From assembly GCA_963677815.1 (NCBI GenBank), contig OY782499.1, positions 2,170,001-2,234,000 on the forward strand: 64,000 nt of DNA. Direction: 5' to 3'. The stretch comes from JAEKNW01 sp963677815 (GTDB taxonomy: Bacteria > Cloacimonadota > Cloacimonadia > Cloacimonadales > JAFGVF01). The notes under the pieces are model-generated. The model was not told where the DNA came from and searched no databases. It saw only the letters and a program-made list of their open reading frames with translations. Below are positions 55,082 through 63,669 of the stretch, piece after piece (the first letter of the stretch is position 1; the number at the start of each line of letters is the position of its first letter). The position numbers were made by a program, and so were the translations under genes.

Positions 55082-56269
55082 CTAAAAACGATAGTTTAAG
55101 TTATTTTGAATTTTGCTGATAATTTGCTCTGGCGAGTCAAATCTTGTTAAAATAGCCATTGCTGCTATTACAAAAGGTTTAAAGGAAGCTTGATGATATG
55201 TCTCTCTTCTATATTCATCAAATACTTCTTTAGAGACTTCACCTTGAGCACAACTTACATCAGTGATGTCTGCTGGTAAACAGTGCATATATAGAGCTTT
55301 TTTATTCTTAGTTAGATTCATTTTCTCTCTATTGCATTCCCAATTTATATATTTTTTATTATTTTCTAAACATGACTTTTCTAATTCATCCAATCCAAGT
55401 TTATCCTTAGCCATTAAAAGTTCGGTTCTTTGTTGCATAACTTGCATAGGAGCCCATGATTTAGGATAAACAATATCAGCACCTTGGAAAGCTTCTTCCA
55501 TAGAGTTTGTCATTGAAAAACTACTATTTGATTCAGAAGCTACTTTTTTTGCATATTCTATTTCTTCATCCAAAAGATTATAGCCTTCTGGATGTGCTAA
55601 AGTTACGTCCATACCAAGACGAGGTAAAAGACTGATTATACCTTGTGGAACAGACAATGGCTTTCCATAACTTGGAGAATAAGCCCATGTCATAGCTACT
55701 TTCTTGCCTCTTAAGTTTTCAAAACCACCAAAATAGTCCCTAAGTTTTGCTAAATCTGCCATAGTTTGAGTAGGGTGGTCAATATCACATTGAAGGTTGA
55801 TTAAACCTGGTCTCTGGTGAAGAACACCTTCTTCGTAACCCATATCCAAAGCATCTGAAACTTCTTTCATATAAGTATGGCCTTCTCCTAAATACATATC
55901 ATCTCTGATACCAATCATCTCTGCTAAGAAGGAAATCATATTTGCAGTTTCTCTTACTGTCTCACCATGAGCTATTTGTGACTTTACTTCATCTAAATCT
56001 TGAACACCTAAACCGAGAGCATTTGCAGCAGAAGAAAAACTGAATCTAGTCCTAGTTGAATTATCTCTAAAAATTGATATAGCAAGTCCATTATCAAAGA
56101 CTCTAAAAGATTTATGGTTTTGATGAATAAGCTTTAACCAATCAGCTAAAAGAACACTTGCTTTAATATGGTCAAATGACTTATCTTTAGTTAATAAGAA
56201 GTTTCTTCCGTAATTATCAAAATTAAAATTCATAATTTTTTCAAATAATTTAGTCATATTCTCTTTCAT
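55082..56269 (-). CDS. ygeW: Knotted carbamoyltransferase YgeW
   Basis: The protein has 395 residues, near the E. coli YgeW length. The carbamoyl-phosphate site FRDNSTRTRFSF, the IDHPTQTMADL motif, WAYSPSYGKPLSVPQ and HCLPADITD are all present. YgeW is a carbamoyltransferase of selenium/purine-linked clusters, thought to release carbamoyl phosphate from a ureido intermediate and so conserve ATP. TAGGAG stands 5 nt before the ATG. It lies between the hydroxylase Fe-S subunit and the PLP enzyme. Confidence 0.94.
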   Translation of the reverse strand: MKENMTKLFEKIMNFNFDNYGRNFLLTKDKSFDHIKASVLLADWLKLIHQNHKSFRVFDNGLAISIFRDNSTRTRFSFSSAANALGLGVQDLDEVKSQIAHGETVRETANMISFLAEMIGIRDDMYLGEGHTYMKEVSDALDMGYEEGVLHQRPGLINLQCDIDHPTQTMADLAKLRDYFGGFENLRGKKVAMTWAYSPSYGKPLSVPQGIISLLPRLGMDVTLAHPEGYNLLDEEIEYAKKVASESNSSFSMTNSMEEAFQGADIVYPKSWAPMQVMQQRTELLMAKDKLGLDELEKSCLENNKKYINWECNREKMNLTKNKKALYMHCLPADITDVSCAQGEVSKEVFDEYRRETYHQASFKPFVIAAMAILTRFDSPEQIISKIQNNLNYRF

Positions 56270-56277
56270 ATACGCTC

Positions 56278-56736
56278 CTATTTATAAAATTTCGCAGCAG
56301 CTAAGATAGAATCAACAATTTGCTGATATCCGGTACATCTGCACAGGTTAACTTTTATTGCTTGGCGAACTTGCTCTTCTGTCGGATTATTATTTTGCAA
56401 TAATAATGCATGACCAGTTAAGACCATCCCAGGTGTACAAAAACCACATTGAACAGCATCATGGTCTAAGAATGATTTTTGTAAGGGGTGAAGTTCATTA
56501 TTATTTGACATTCCTTCTATTGTCAATACTTCTTTATCAATAATTTCAGAAACCTTCATTTTACAGGACCTTTTAGGTAAATTATCTACTAGTATTGTGC
56601 ATGCCCCACATACACCAATATTACAACCATTTTTAGTCCCTGTTAGGTTCAAATCTTCTCTAATAAAAGTCAGTAATTGTTTATCTAAATCTTCTTGTTT
56701 TATTTCTATAGTTTTATTATTTATATTAGCTTGCAT
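56278..56736 (-). CDS. Molybdenum hydroxylase [2Fe-2S] subunit
   Basis: The 152-residue small subunit carries two [2Fe-2S] clusters: a plant-ferredoxin-like site (CNIGVCGACTILVD..C) and a helical site (CGFCTPGM..CRCTGY). It passes electrons from the molybdenum centre. GGAGG precedes the ATG, and the frame overlaps the large-subunit stop by 16 nt. No FAD-binding medium subunit is adjacent. Confidence 0.93.
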   Translation of the reverse strand: MQANINNKTIEIKQEDLDKQLLTFIREDLNLTGTKNGCNIGVCGACTILVDNLPKRSCKMKVSEIIDKEVLTIEGMSNNNELHPLQKSFLDHDAVQCGFCTPGMVLTGHALLLQNNNPTEEQVRQAIKVNLCRCTGYQQIVDSILAAAKFYK

Positions 56737-58964
56737 ATATCCTCCATAAGCATAGGTAGCTTTTTAAGTCTTTTTCCTGTTGCCCGATAGATGGCATTAG
56801 CTACTGCTGGAGAAATAATTTCTAAAGCTGGTTCACCAATACCTTTAGCTCCAGAAGGAGTATTTGGGTCGGGATTTTCTATCACAAAATCATGAATTCT
56901 CGGAAGTTCATTAGCACGATAGATTCTATATCTGTTAAAATTATCACTTTCAAGATGACCATTTTTAATTACGATATTCTCTTTTAATGCCATTCCTAAA
57001 CCTTGAACAACACCTCCATATATTTGTCCTGAAAGTAGACCATTGTTAATTGCTTTACCTATATCATGAACTGCATAAATATTTGTTACATCCAGTTTCT
57101 TTTTTTCAATATCTATTTCTATTTCGGCAACTTGAGCACTATAAACATAGGTGAAGTAAGCTTTTCCCGCTCCACATTCTTCATCCCAGGTAACTGCTGG
57201 AGCTTCAAATGAACCAAAAGCATAAGGGTAAGTGCAGTTTAGAAACATTACATTCATAGCCTTTTCCCAAGATATACTTTTTCCAGAAGGGGAAACTAAA
57301 TTATTATTCTTATAAATTATATCTTCAGCTTTACAGTCTAATTCTGGAGCAAGAACTTTGTTAATGATTTGCTTAAGTTTAACAATGGCATCCATTAAAG
57401 CCCCACCCCCCATTAAAGTTCCTCTAGAAGCTACAGTTGTGCCTCCATCAGGAATCTGAGATGTAGATGAACGTCTGTATCTTATTTTATCAAAAGAAAC
57501 ACCTAGTTCTTTAGCTAATATGTTCATCATTGCAGTCTCTGAACCTTGTCCATTTTCATGGATAGAAACTTCCAATAAAATTGAACCATCAAACTGGACA
57601 TTTATGATAGCAGATGTAAAATCTTTTCCTTCAGCTCCTAAACTACATCCTCGATAAGACATTGCTAAACCTATTCCATATAACTTAGATGTATCAGTTT
57701 TACCATAAGAAGCTTTCTTCAATTTGGCAAAGTAATCACTTTCTTTAACAACTTTTTCTAAAACTTGATCTAAAGAGACTATATGATTATCGAGTTTTTG
57801 CTGTGAAACAGTTATCGAGTCTTGTCTAAGCATATTATTCTGTCTAAATTCAATAGCGTCTATATTTAATTTCTCAGCTATAATTTCCACTATTTGTTCT
57901 ATTGCAAAATTTACTTGAGGAGAACCAAATCCCCTAAAAGCACCTGTATAGACGTTATTGGTATAGTAGGATTTAACATCTGTATAAACATTTGGAATAA
58001 CGTAAGGGCCTCCACATTGAACAGTTGAACGCCATGTAACCCAAGGTGATACAGATGTGTAAGCTCCACCATCAGCTATAATGTCACATTCTAAGGCATG
58101 AAACTTACCTTTCTTTAAACCAACCTTGTATTTCATTTTGTAAGGATGTCTTTTATAACTTTCTTTCATTGACCACTCTCTAGTGTAAGTCATTTTCACT
58201 GGTTTATTACATAGCAAGGATGCTAAAGCAGTTCTAGCACAAACAATAGCAGCAGTGTCATCTTTTCCCCCAAAACCACCGCCCATAGGAATAGTTATAA
58301 CTTCAATTTCAGAAAGTGCTTTACCTAATAAGGCAGATGTAAATCTTCTAGTAGAAAAAGGATGTTGCATAGAACCATATATTTCTATAACACCATCATC
58401 ACGGACTTGACATACAGCAGATTCAGGCTCTAAGTAAGCGTGTTCAACAAAATTGGTTTCATAATAATCTTCTAGGATTGTATCACATTCAGAGAAAGCA
58501 AGAGATGTATCTCCTTTTCTAACCTTGTGGTGATTTATTAAATTGGAATCATATATTTCATGAATTAAAAGCTCATCTTTACTCGCTTCCTCTGGAGAAA
58601 GTATTGCCTTTAGTTGGGTATAATTTGCTTCAATTTTTTCTACAGCATCTAAAGCATTTTGTAGAGTGTTTGCTACTATCAAAGCTATAACATCACCTTC
58701 ATATCTAATTTTATCTTCAGCTAGCAAGGAATAATCTTTTCTTATCTGACCAAATTTTTTTACACCAGGGATATCTTTAGCAGTAATAACTTTAACAACA
58801 CCAGGGCTTTTTTCAGCTTCTTCAATATATATTGAATTTATTAGGGCATGTACTTGATTTGAATATACAGGTACACAGTGCAACATGTCGTAAAATTTAA
58901 TATCATCAGCATATTTAGCCTTCCCAGTTACTTTAGCAATTCCATCATTTCGCCAATTTGTCAT
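56721..58964 (-). CDS. Molybdopterin-binding large subunit of a xanthine-dehydrogenase-family hydroxylase
   Basis: The protein has 747 residues and all catalytic-site blocks: the N-terminal KVTGKAKYADDIK, GGGFGGKDDTAA (near 235), AFRGFGSPQ (near 345) at the Mo site, HENGQGSETAM, and the catalytic Glu in GIGEPALEI (near 705). It fits selenium-linked XdhD-type hydroxylases that oxidise purines at a carbon next to nitrogen. The substrate is inferred from the gene cluster. Its start overlaps the hydantoinase stop (ATGA). Confidence 0.92.
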   Translation of the reverse strand: MTNWRNDGIAKVTGKAKYADDIKFYDMLHCVPVYSNQVHALINSIYIEEAEKSPGVVKVITAKDIPGVKKFGQIRKDYSLLAEDKIRYEGDVIALIVANTLQNALDAVEKIEANYTQLKAILSPEEASKDELLIHEIYDSNLINHHKVRKGDTSLAFSECDTILEDYYETNFVEHAYLEPESAVCQVRDDGVIEIYGSMQHPFSTRRFTSALLGKALSEIEVITIPMGGGFGGKDDTAAIVCARTALASLLCNKPVKMTYTREWSMKESYKRHPYKMKYKVGLKKGKFHALECDIIADGGAYTSVSPWVTWRSTVQCGGPYVIPNVYTDVKSYYTNNVYTGAFRGFGSPQVNFAIEQIVEIIAEKLNIDAIEFRQNNMLRQDSITVSQQKLDNHIVSLDQVLEKVVKESDYFAKLKKASYGKTDTSKLYGIGLAMSYRGCSLGAEGKDFTSAIINVQFDGSILLEVSIHENGQGSETAMMNILAKELGVSFDKIRYRRSSTSQIPDGGTTVASRGTLMGGGALMDAIVKLKQIINKVLAPELDCKAEDIIYKNNNLVSPSGKSISWEKAMNVMFLNCTYPYAFGSFEAPAVTWDEECGAGKAYFTYVYSAQVAEIEIDIEKKKLDVTNIYAVHDIGKAINNGLLSGQIYGGVVQGLGMALKENIVIKNGHLESDNFNRYRIYRANELPRIHDFVIENPDPNTPSGAKGIGEPALEIISPAVANAIYRATGKRLKKLPMLMEDICKLI

Positions 58965-60286
58965 ATTGCCACCCCACTAGGTTTGTCAATTAGTAGTTCT
59001 CCATTTTCCACAACAAATTTACCACTTTTCATCACTTTATATATGTTTAATGAACTTGTGAGATTCTCATATGGATTATAAATCCCCTCTCTTCCAATAA
59101 TTGCATGTTCTTTGTCAAAATCAATAACTAGTAAATCTGCTAGTGCTCCTTCTTTTATAATCCCTTTATCTGGATACAAGCCGGATAAATGAGCTGGTTC
59201 TGCAGATAATTTTGTTTGAAGAAATTTAGCCTTATCAAAATCTCTTTCGAAAATATTAGCAGTTAAGTAAGGAATAAACTCTAATCCATTAAGTCCACCA
59301 GGAGCTTTTTTAAAATTAGTTTTCCCAATATCTTTTTGTTCAATAGTAAATGGACAATGATCTGAAGCCATTATATTAAAATAGTTCAGCTTGAAACCTT
59401 CAGCTAATTTCTGAGTATTATCGATATCCCGAAGTGGTGGTGAGCAAATAAGTTGTTCCCCTTTCTCTTGAGTGTACATTGAATGATCTAAATAAATATA
59501 TTGGGGACAAGTTTCACAGGAGACATAAGAGCTATATTTCAAACGATTTATCAATTCCATAGATTCAACTGATGAAACGTGTACTATATGAAAATGAGCT
59601 CCAGTTGAACGAGCAATTCTCAGGATTTTATTTACAGCTGTAACTTCAACAGACTTAGATTTAACTCTAGAAACATTATCCAGCGTAATTTTATTTAATT
59701 TTGTCGCTTTTGTTTTTATTAAATTATCATCTTCACAATGAACAAGAATTAATATTTGCTTATCAACATATTTTTTTGCAAATTCTTCTATTTCATAGTA
59801 AGTAGAATAAAGACCAGCTGGCTTGTAGGTTGTATATAGTTTAAAAGTATTAAAACCTTCATCTATTAATTCGCTTATAGTCTGATGACTTTCTTGGTCA
59901 AAAGTTGTAGGAGTAAGGTGCCAGCCAACATCACACCAAAGATTACCTTCAGCTTTTTTATGAGTTCTATCAACAGCTCCACGCAGACTTTCTCCCTTTC
60001 TTTGGGTTATAAAAGAAAAGAGAGTTGTTATACCATTTTTCAAGGCAACTTTTGTACCGGAATCATAGTTATCAGCAATTGGAACTCCGTTAATGATATC
60101 ATCTAAATGTACATGAAAATCTATAAAACCTGGTAAAACAAACTTAAAATCAACATCTATAACTTCCCAAGATTTTTTTACTTCAATTTTATCTGCAATT
60201 TGAACAATTGTATCATCTTCTATCAATATATCTTGATTTAATATACTATCATCTTTTATTAAGCTACAGTTTTGTAATAATTTCAT
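58961..60286 (-). CDS. Dihydropyrimidinase/hydantoinase-type amidohydrolase
   Basis: I take the ATG at 60286, which has GGGGGA upstream, giving 441 residues; an ATG at 60298 lies inside the previous gene. The metal-dependent amidohydrolase motifs are DFHVHLDD, the carboxylated Lys region TFKLYTTYKP, VHCED, HIVHVSS and ASDHCPF. It resembles E. coli HyuA and should open a cyclic diamide ring such as an allantoin- or hydantoin-like purine product. It sits between a PLP enzyme and the hydroxylase. Confidence 0.9.
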   Translation of the reverse strand: MKLLQNCSLIKDDSILNQDILIEDDTIVQIADKIEVKKSWEVIDVDFKFVLPGFIDFHVHLDDIINGVPIADNYDSGTKVALKNGITTLFSFITQRKGESLRGAVDRTHKKAEGNLWCDVGWHLTPTTFDQESHQTISELIDEGFNTFKLYTTYKPAGLYSTYYEIEEFAKKYVDKQILILVHCEDDNLIKTKATKLNKITLDNVSRVKSKSVEVTAVNKILRIARSTGAHFHIVHVSSVESMELINRLKYSSYVSCETCPQYIYLDHSMYTQEKGEQLICSPPLRDIDNTQKLAEGFKLNYFNIMASDHCPFTIEQKDIGKTNFKKAPGGLNGLEFIPYLTANIFERDFDKAKFLQTKLSAEPAHLSGLYPDKGIIKEGALADLLVIDFDKEHAIIGREGIYNPYENLTSSLNIYKVMKSGKFVVENGELLIDKPSGVAI

Positions 60287-60287
60287 G

Positions 60288-61430
60288 TCATCCCCCATAA
60301 TTTAAAATTGAGTTAATATCTTTTAGACCATGACCTGTTAATAAGAGAACAATTTGAGCATTATGTGGAAACAGGCTTTCATTTTCTAATATAGCCGCCA
60401 CAACTGCTGAAGAGGGTTCACAGAAAATACCACTATTTCTAGCAATTACAAATTGATAATCAACTATCTTGTTTTCAGGAACTTCCAACATAAAACCACC
60501 ACTTTCTTTAACAGCTCTTACTGCAAAATCAGCACAGGCTGGACTCTTTACTGATATTGAGTCAGCTAGGGTATCTGCCTTATCCAAGGATTTATATGTT
60601 CCACTGGCCCAATAGTTATAAATTGCATTTGAATTTTCACTCTGAACACCAATTAGTTTTGGTAGTTTATCAATAATGCCTAAATCAAGTAAATCTTTAA
60701 ATCCTTTATAAACTCCAGATATAATTACTCCATCACCTACAGGAATTACTATATAATCTGGAACTTTTTTATTATTCTGTTTATAAATTTCAATTGATGA
60801 AGATTTCTTTCCTTCGATTGTGATTGGATTATAACCTGTATTCCTGTTTAAGCATATATTCTCTTTTGAGTAGGCTATTGACTTTTCATAAGCATCATCA
60901 TAAGTTCCATCAACAAGTTCTAAATCAGCACCATAAGCTATATTCTGAGCTCTTTTACCTAAAGGGGCTTTAGCAGGAATGAATATTTTTGCTTTTACAT
61001 CACTAGATGCACATATACCAGCTAGAGATGAGCCTGCATTACCTGTTGAAGCACAAACTATCTTATCAATATTATGATGCTTAGCTTGTGCTAAAACCCA
61101 ATAAGATGCTCTATCCTTATATGAACCTGTTGGATTGACTGTATCATTCTTTATCCAAATGTTTAGCTTGTATTTATTGCTTAATTTATGACTCTGGTAA
61201 AATGGTGTGTTCCCTACTTCAATATTAGGTAAATCTTCCTGGGAATAGGGAAAAAAGTTGTTAATGTTTAAGTGTTCTTTGATTTTTTCTTTATCTTGCT
61301 CGTTGTAGCTAATTTCTAAAAGTCCTTCTAACTTGTTACCAGGAGTCCAGTCATGCCCGCATTCATCACATAAGCATTTAATTTGGTCAATTTCGTATTC
61401 TTTCTTGCATTTATTACATATATATTTCAT
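60288..61430 (-). CDS. Threonine-synthase-like PLP enzyme with N-terminal zinc ribbon
   Basis: The protein has 380 residues. A rubredoxin-like zinc ribbon (CNKCKKEYE..CLCDECGHDW) precedes a fold-type-II PLP domain with the Lys in NPTGSYKDRASYW, the STGNAGSSLAG loop and CEPSSAVVAA. Threonine synthases and diaminopropionate ammonia-lyase-like enzymes share this layout. In this cluster it may deaminate an amino acid from purine breakdown, taking the place of YgeX; this is inference. GAAGGA stands before the ATG. Confidence 0.85.
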   Translation of the reverse strand: MKYICNKCKKEYEIDQIKCLCDECGHDWTPGNKLEGLLEISYNEQDKEKIKEHLNINNFFPYSQEDLPNIEVGNTPFYQSHKLSNKYKLNIWIKNDTVNPTGSYKDRASYWVLAQAKHHNIDKIVCASTGNAGSSLAGICASSDVKAKIFIPAKAPLGKRAQNIAYGADLELVDGTYDDAYEKSIAYSKENICLNRNTGYNPITIEGKKSSSIEIYKQNNKKVPDYIVIPVGDGVIISGVYKGFKDLLDLGIIDKLPKLIGVQSENSNAIYNYWASGTYKSLDKADTLADSISVKSPACADFAVRAVKESGGFMLEVPENKIVDYQFVIARNSGIFCEPSSAVVAAILENESLFPHNAQIVLLLTGHGLKDINSILNYGG

Positions 61431-61535
61431 ATTTCCTTCATTGTGCTTGAATAATGTCTTGTTTTGCTAAAGAGTAAATCTCAAGTATAGTAACCTGAAA
61501 ATACTGTTACATCATTCGTGCTTAAATATTTCTCT

Positions 61536-61570
61536 CATAAAAGATTGAGGACTAGGGATAGTCCTCAATC
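61536..61570 (-). terminator. Rho-independent terminator after the DUF3078-like gene
   Basis: On the minus strand a perfect 12-bp stem GATTGAGGACTA/TAGTCCTCAATC (61543-61570) with a 4-nt loop is followed by TTTTAT. It separates the outer-membrane protein gene from the PLP enzyme, so those genes may have separate or partly read-through transcripts. Confidence 0.85.
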
Positions 61571-61604
61571 AAATATATTATCAATTATAGATTTGTCAAT
61601 ATCT

Positions 61605-62462
61605 TTAGAATAATTTATATGTTAAAGATAGACCTGAAGTTTGTTTGAATCTTCCAGTACGATCAATTTCTTTATCATAAAGAAGTTGAGTATATACATT
61701 AAATGAAAGATATTTATAGAGTTGAACACTGATTTCATTGGTCCATTCTATATCTAATTGCTTCCAATCATCAATTTTATCTCCATTAAAATCTACTAAA
61801 TCATCTTCTTCTGAATTAAAGAAAGCCTGGAATAAGAATAAGTTCGAAGTGAATTTTGTTTTATCATAAGGACAAACCCACATGAATTCAGTCACAGATT
61901 CAGCACCCCCATCAATCATTGGAGCAACACCATAAACATAATTTTCTCTCATAAGAAGACCTAATCGAGTGTTTAAACCAAGACGTGGTTGATCAATAAA
62001 TATTTTAGCAGCACCAAGACCTTGTGAGAAACGAGCAGGATCTAATGCTCTTTTTGTTACACCTTCAAATACAGTTTCTAATCTTAATGATACATAAGGG
62101 TCAACCCAGCCATGGAAGGTGAGTAAACCTAGTGATAAGAAATCAATCTCATCATCAGATTTTCTTGGAGCTTGCCAGCCTGGAGCCTGCATACCTTGAT
62201 CATCTTTTTCAGTATCATATATTTGACCAAACTTCATTTTCAATGTATTCATAGATCTAAACCAGTCTAATAATTGCTTATTAGCAGTCATATTACCTTG
62301 AACCAACCAATTAATATTGGATTCTTCCTCACCATCCCAGTTATCTGTATAATAACTTTGAGATAAAGTACCTTTAACATCAAAAGAATATTCCCAATTG
62401 TCTTGAGCAACAAGACTTCCTAACATCAATGTGACGATTGCAATTAAAAGAATTTTTTTCAT
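61605..62462 (-). CDS. DUF3078-like outer-membrane protein
   Basis: The protein has 285 residues with a signal peptide (MKKILLIAIVTLMLGSLVAQ). It contains many alternating beta strands with aromatic girdles (QSYYTDNWDGEEESNINW, NTLKMKFGQIYD, PYVSLRLETVF) and ends in SLTYKLF. This is like DUF3078 beta-barrel proteins of the Bacteroidota/FCB group. It begins 3 nt after the ygeY stop with AAGGAG, so it is co-transcribed with the catabolic genes; it may be a porin for their substrate, which is inference. Confidence 0.8.
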   Translation of the reverse strand: MKKILLIAIVTLMLGSLVAQDNWEYSFDVKGTLSQSYYTDNWDGEEESNINWLVQGNMTANKQLLDWFRSMNTLKMKFGQIYDTEKDDQGMQAPGWQAPRKSDDEIDFLSLGLLTFHGWVDPYVSLRLETVFEGVTKRALDPARFSQGLGAAKIFIDQPRLGLNTRLGLLMRENYVYGVAPMIDGGAESVTEFMWVCPYDKTKFTSNLFLFQAFFNSEEDDLVDFNGDKIDDWKQLDIEWTNEISVQLYKYLSFNVYTQLLYDKEIDRTGRFKQTSGLSLTYKLF

Positions 62463-62465
62463 TAC

Positions 62466-63668
62466 TTACTCCTTTAGTGTTTTAATATAAGAAGTATAGA
62501 AGGCAGTTGCTTTCCATAAATCTTCTCTTTTCACCTTCTCGTTGGGAGCATGTGCTTGATCTTCATCTCCAGGACCAAATCCTAAACACTTGATTTCAGG
62601 ATGTTTACCCATAATGAAAACACAGTTTGTAGAAAAAGTCCACTTATCAACAAGAGGCTCGCTATTAAATATAGATAAATATCCTTCTTTTGCAACTTTT
62701 AAATACTTAGAGTCTTCTCTAAGTACCCAAGTTGGGTAATATTTCTCCACTGGATATACTTTTCCAGTATAGGCTTTCTCTTTGTATTCTAAGACTTTAA
62801 CTTCAGCATCAGGATATCCAGCTAAACGGCAACATTCTTTTAGTTCGTTAACAGCAATCTCTTTTGTTTCACCATCAGTTAATCTTCTATCACATTGAAG
62901 ATAAACATAATCAGATACTGCACATTGGGATGGTGAGTCTGATTTCATTACAGACACAGTAATAGTTCCTTTTCCTAGGAAATCATCATGTTTTAATCTA
63001 TCATTTAGTTTTTCGATTTCCAAAGCAATTCTAGACATCTTATAAATTGCATTATCACCTCTTTCAGGGGCAGAACCATGACAAGAGATTCCTTTAACTT
63101 CAATAGAGATTTCCATGCGCCCTCTATGCCCTCTATAAATATTGCAACTTGTAGGTTCTGTGCTGATTACAAGCTCTGGCTTAATATTATCTTCAAGTAT
63201 CATGTGCTCCCAGGCAATACCATCACAATCTTCTTCCATAACAGTACCTGTAATTAAGACAGTGAAGTCATTTAGTAAATCAAACTCTTTCATTAACCAG
63301 CCTGCATAAACCATGGAAGCCAAACCTGCTTTTTGGTCTGAAGTACCTCTTCCATAAACATATTTATCATCAATTTCGCCACTATATGGTTCTTTATCCC
63401 AGTTTGCAAGATTTCCCTCATAAACTGTATCAATATGTGCATCAATTGCTATAACACGTGGTCCTGAGCCAATACGACCAATAATTGAACCTAAGGCATC
63501 AACTCTAATATCATCATAGTTCAATTTTTCCATTTCACTTTTAATTAATTCAACTACTTCTTTTTCAGTACCTGAATGAGATCTGCACTTGATTAATCTA
63601 CTTAAAAAATCTGCTATTTTTGGTTCAATTTCTTTTGATTTATTTAGAATATTTTCGTAACTTACCAT
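62466..63668 (-). CDS. ygeY: YgeY-family selenium-metabolism-linked M20 hydrolase
   Basis: The protein has 400 residues. M20 peptidase/deacylase motifs are AIDAHIDTVY (metal His/Asp), YGRGTSDQKAG, VMEEDCDG (catalytic Glu), STEPTSCN and the late His in DQAHAPNEKV. YgeY occurs with ygeW, ssnA and hydantoinase in selenium-linked purine clusters, where it probably hydrolyses an N-carbamoyl or amide bond. It starts 1 nt after the ssnA stop with GGGAGAG upstream. Confidence 0.93.
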   Translation of the reverse strand: MVSYENILNKSKEIEPKIADFLSRLIKCRSHSGTEKEVVELIKSEMEKLNYDDIRVDALGSIIGRIGSGPRVIAIDAHIDTVYEGNLANWDKEPYSGEIDDKYVYGRGTSDQKAGLASMVYAGWLMKEFDLLNDFTVLITGTVMEEDCDGIAWEHMILEDNIKPELVISTEPTSCNIYRGHRGRMEISIEVKGISCHGSAPERGDNAIYKMSRIALEIEKLNDRLKHDDFLGKGTITVSVMKSDSPSQCAVSDYVYLQCDRRLTDGETKEIAVNELKECCRLAGYPDAEVKVLEYKEKAYTGKVYPVEKYYPTWVLREDSKYLKVAKEGYLSIFNSEPLVDKWTFSTNCVFIMGKHPEIKCLGFGPGDEDQAHAPNEKVKREDLWKATAFYTSYIKTLKE

Positions 63669-63669
63669 T

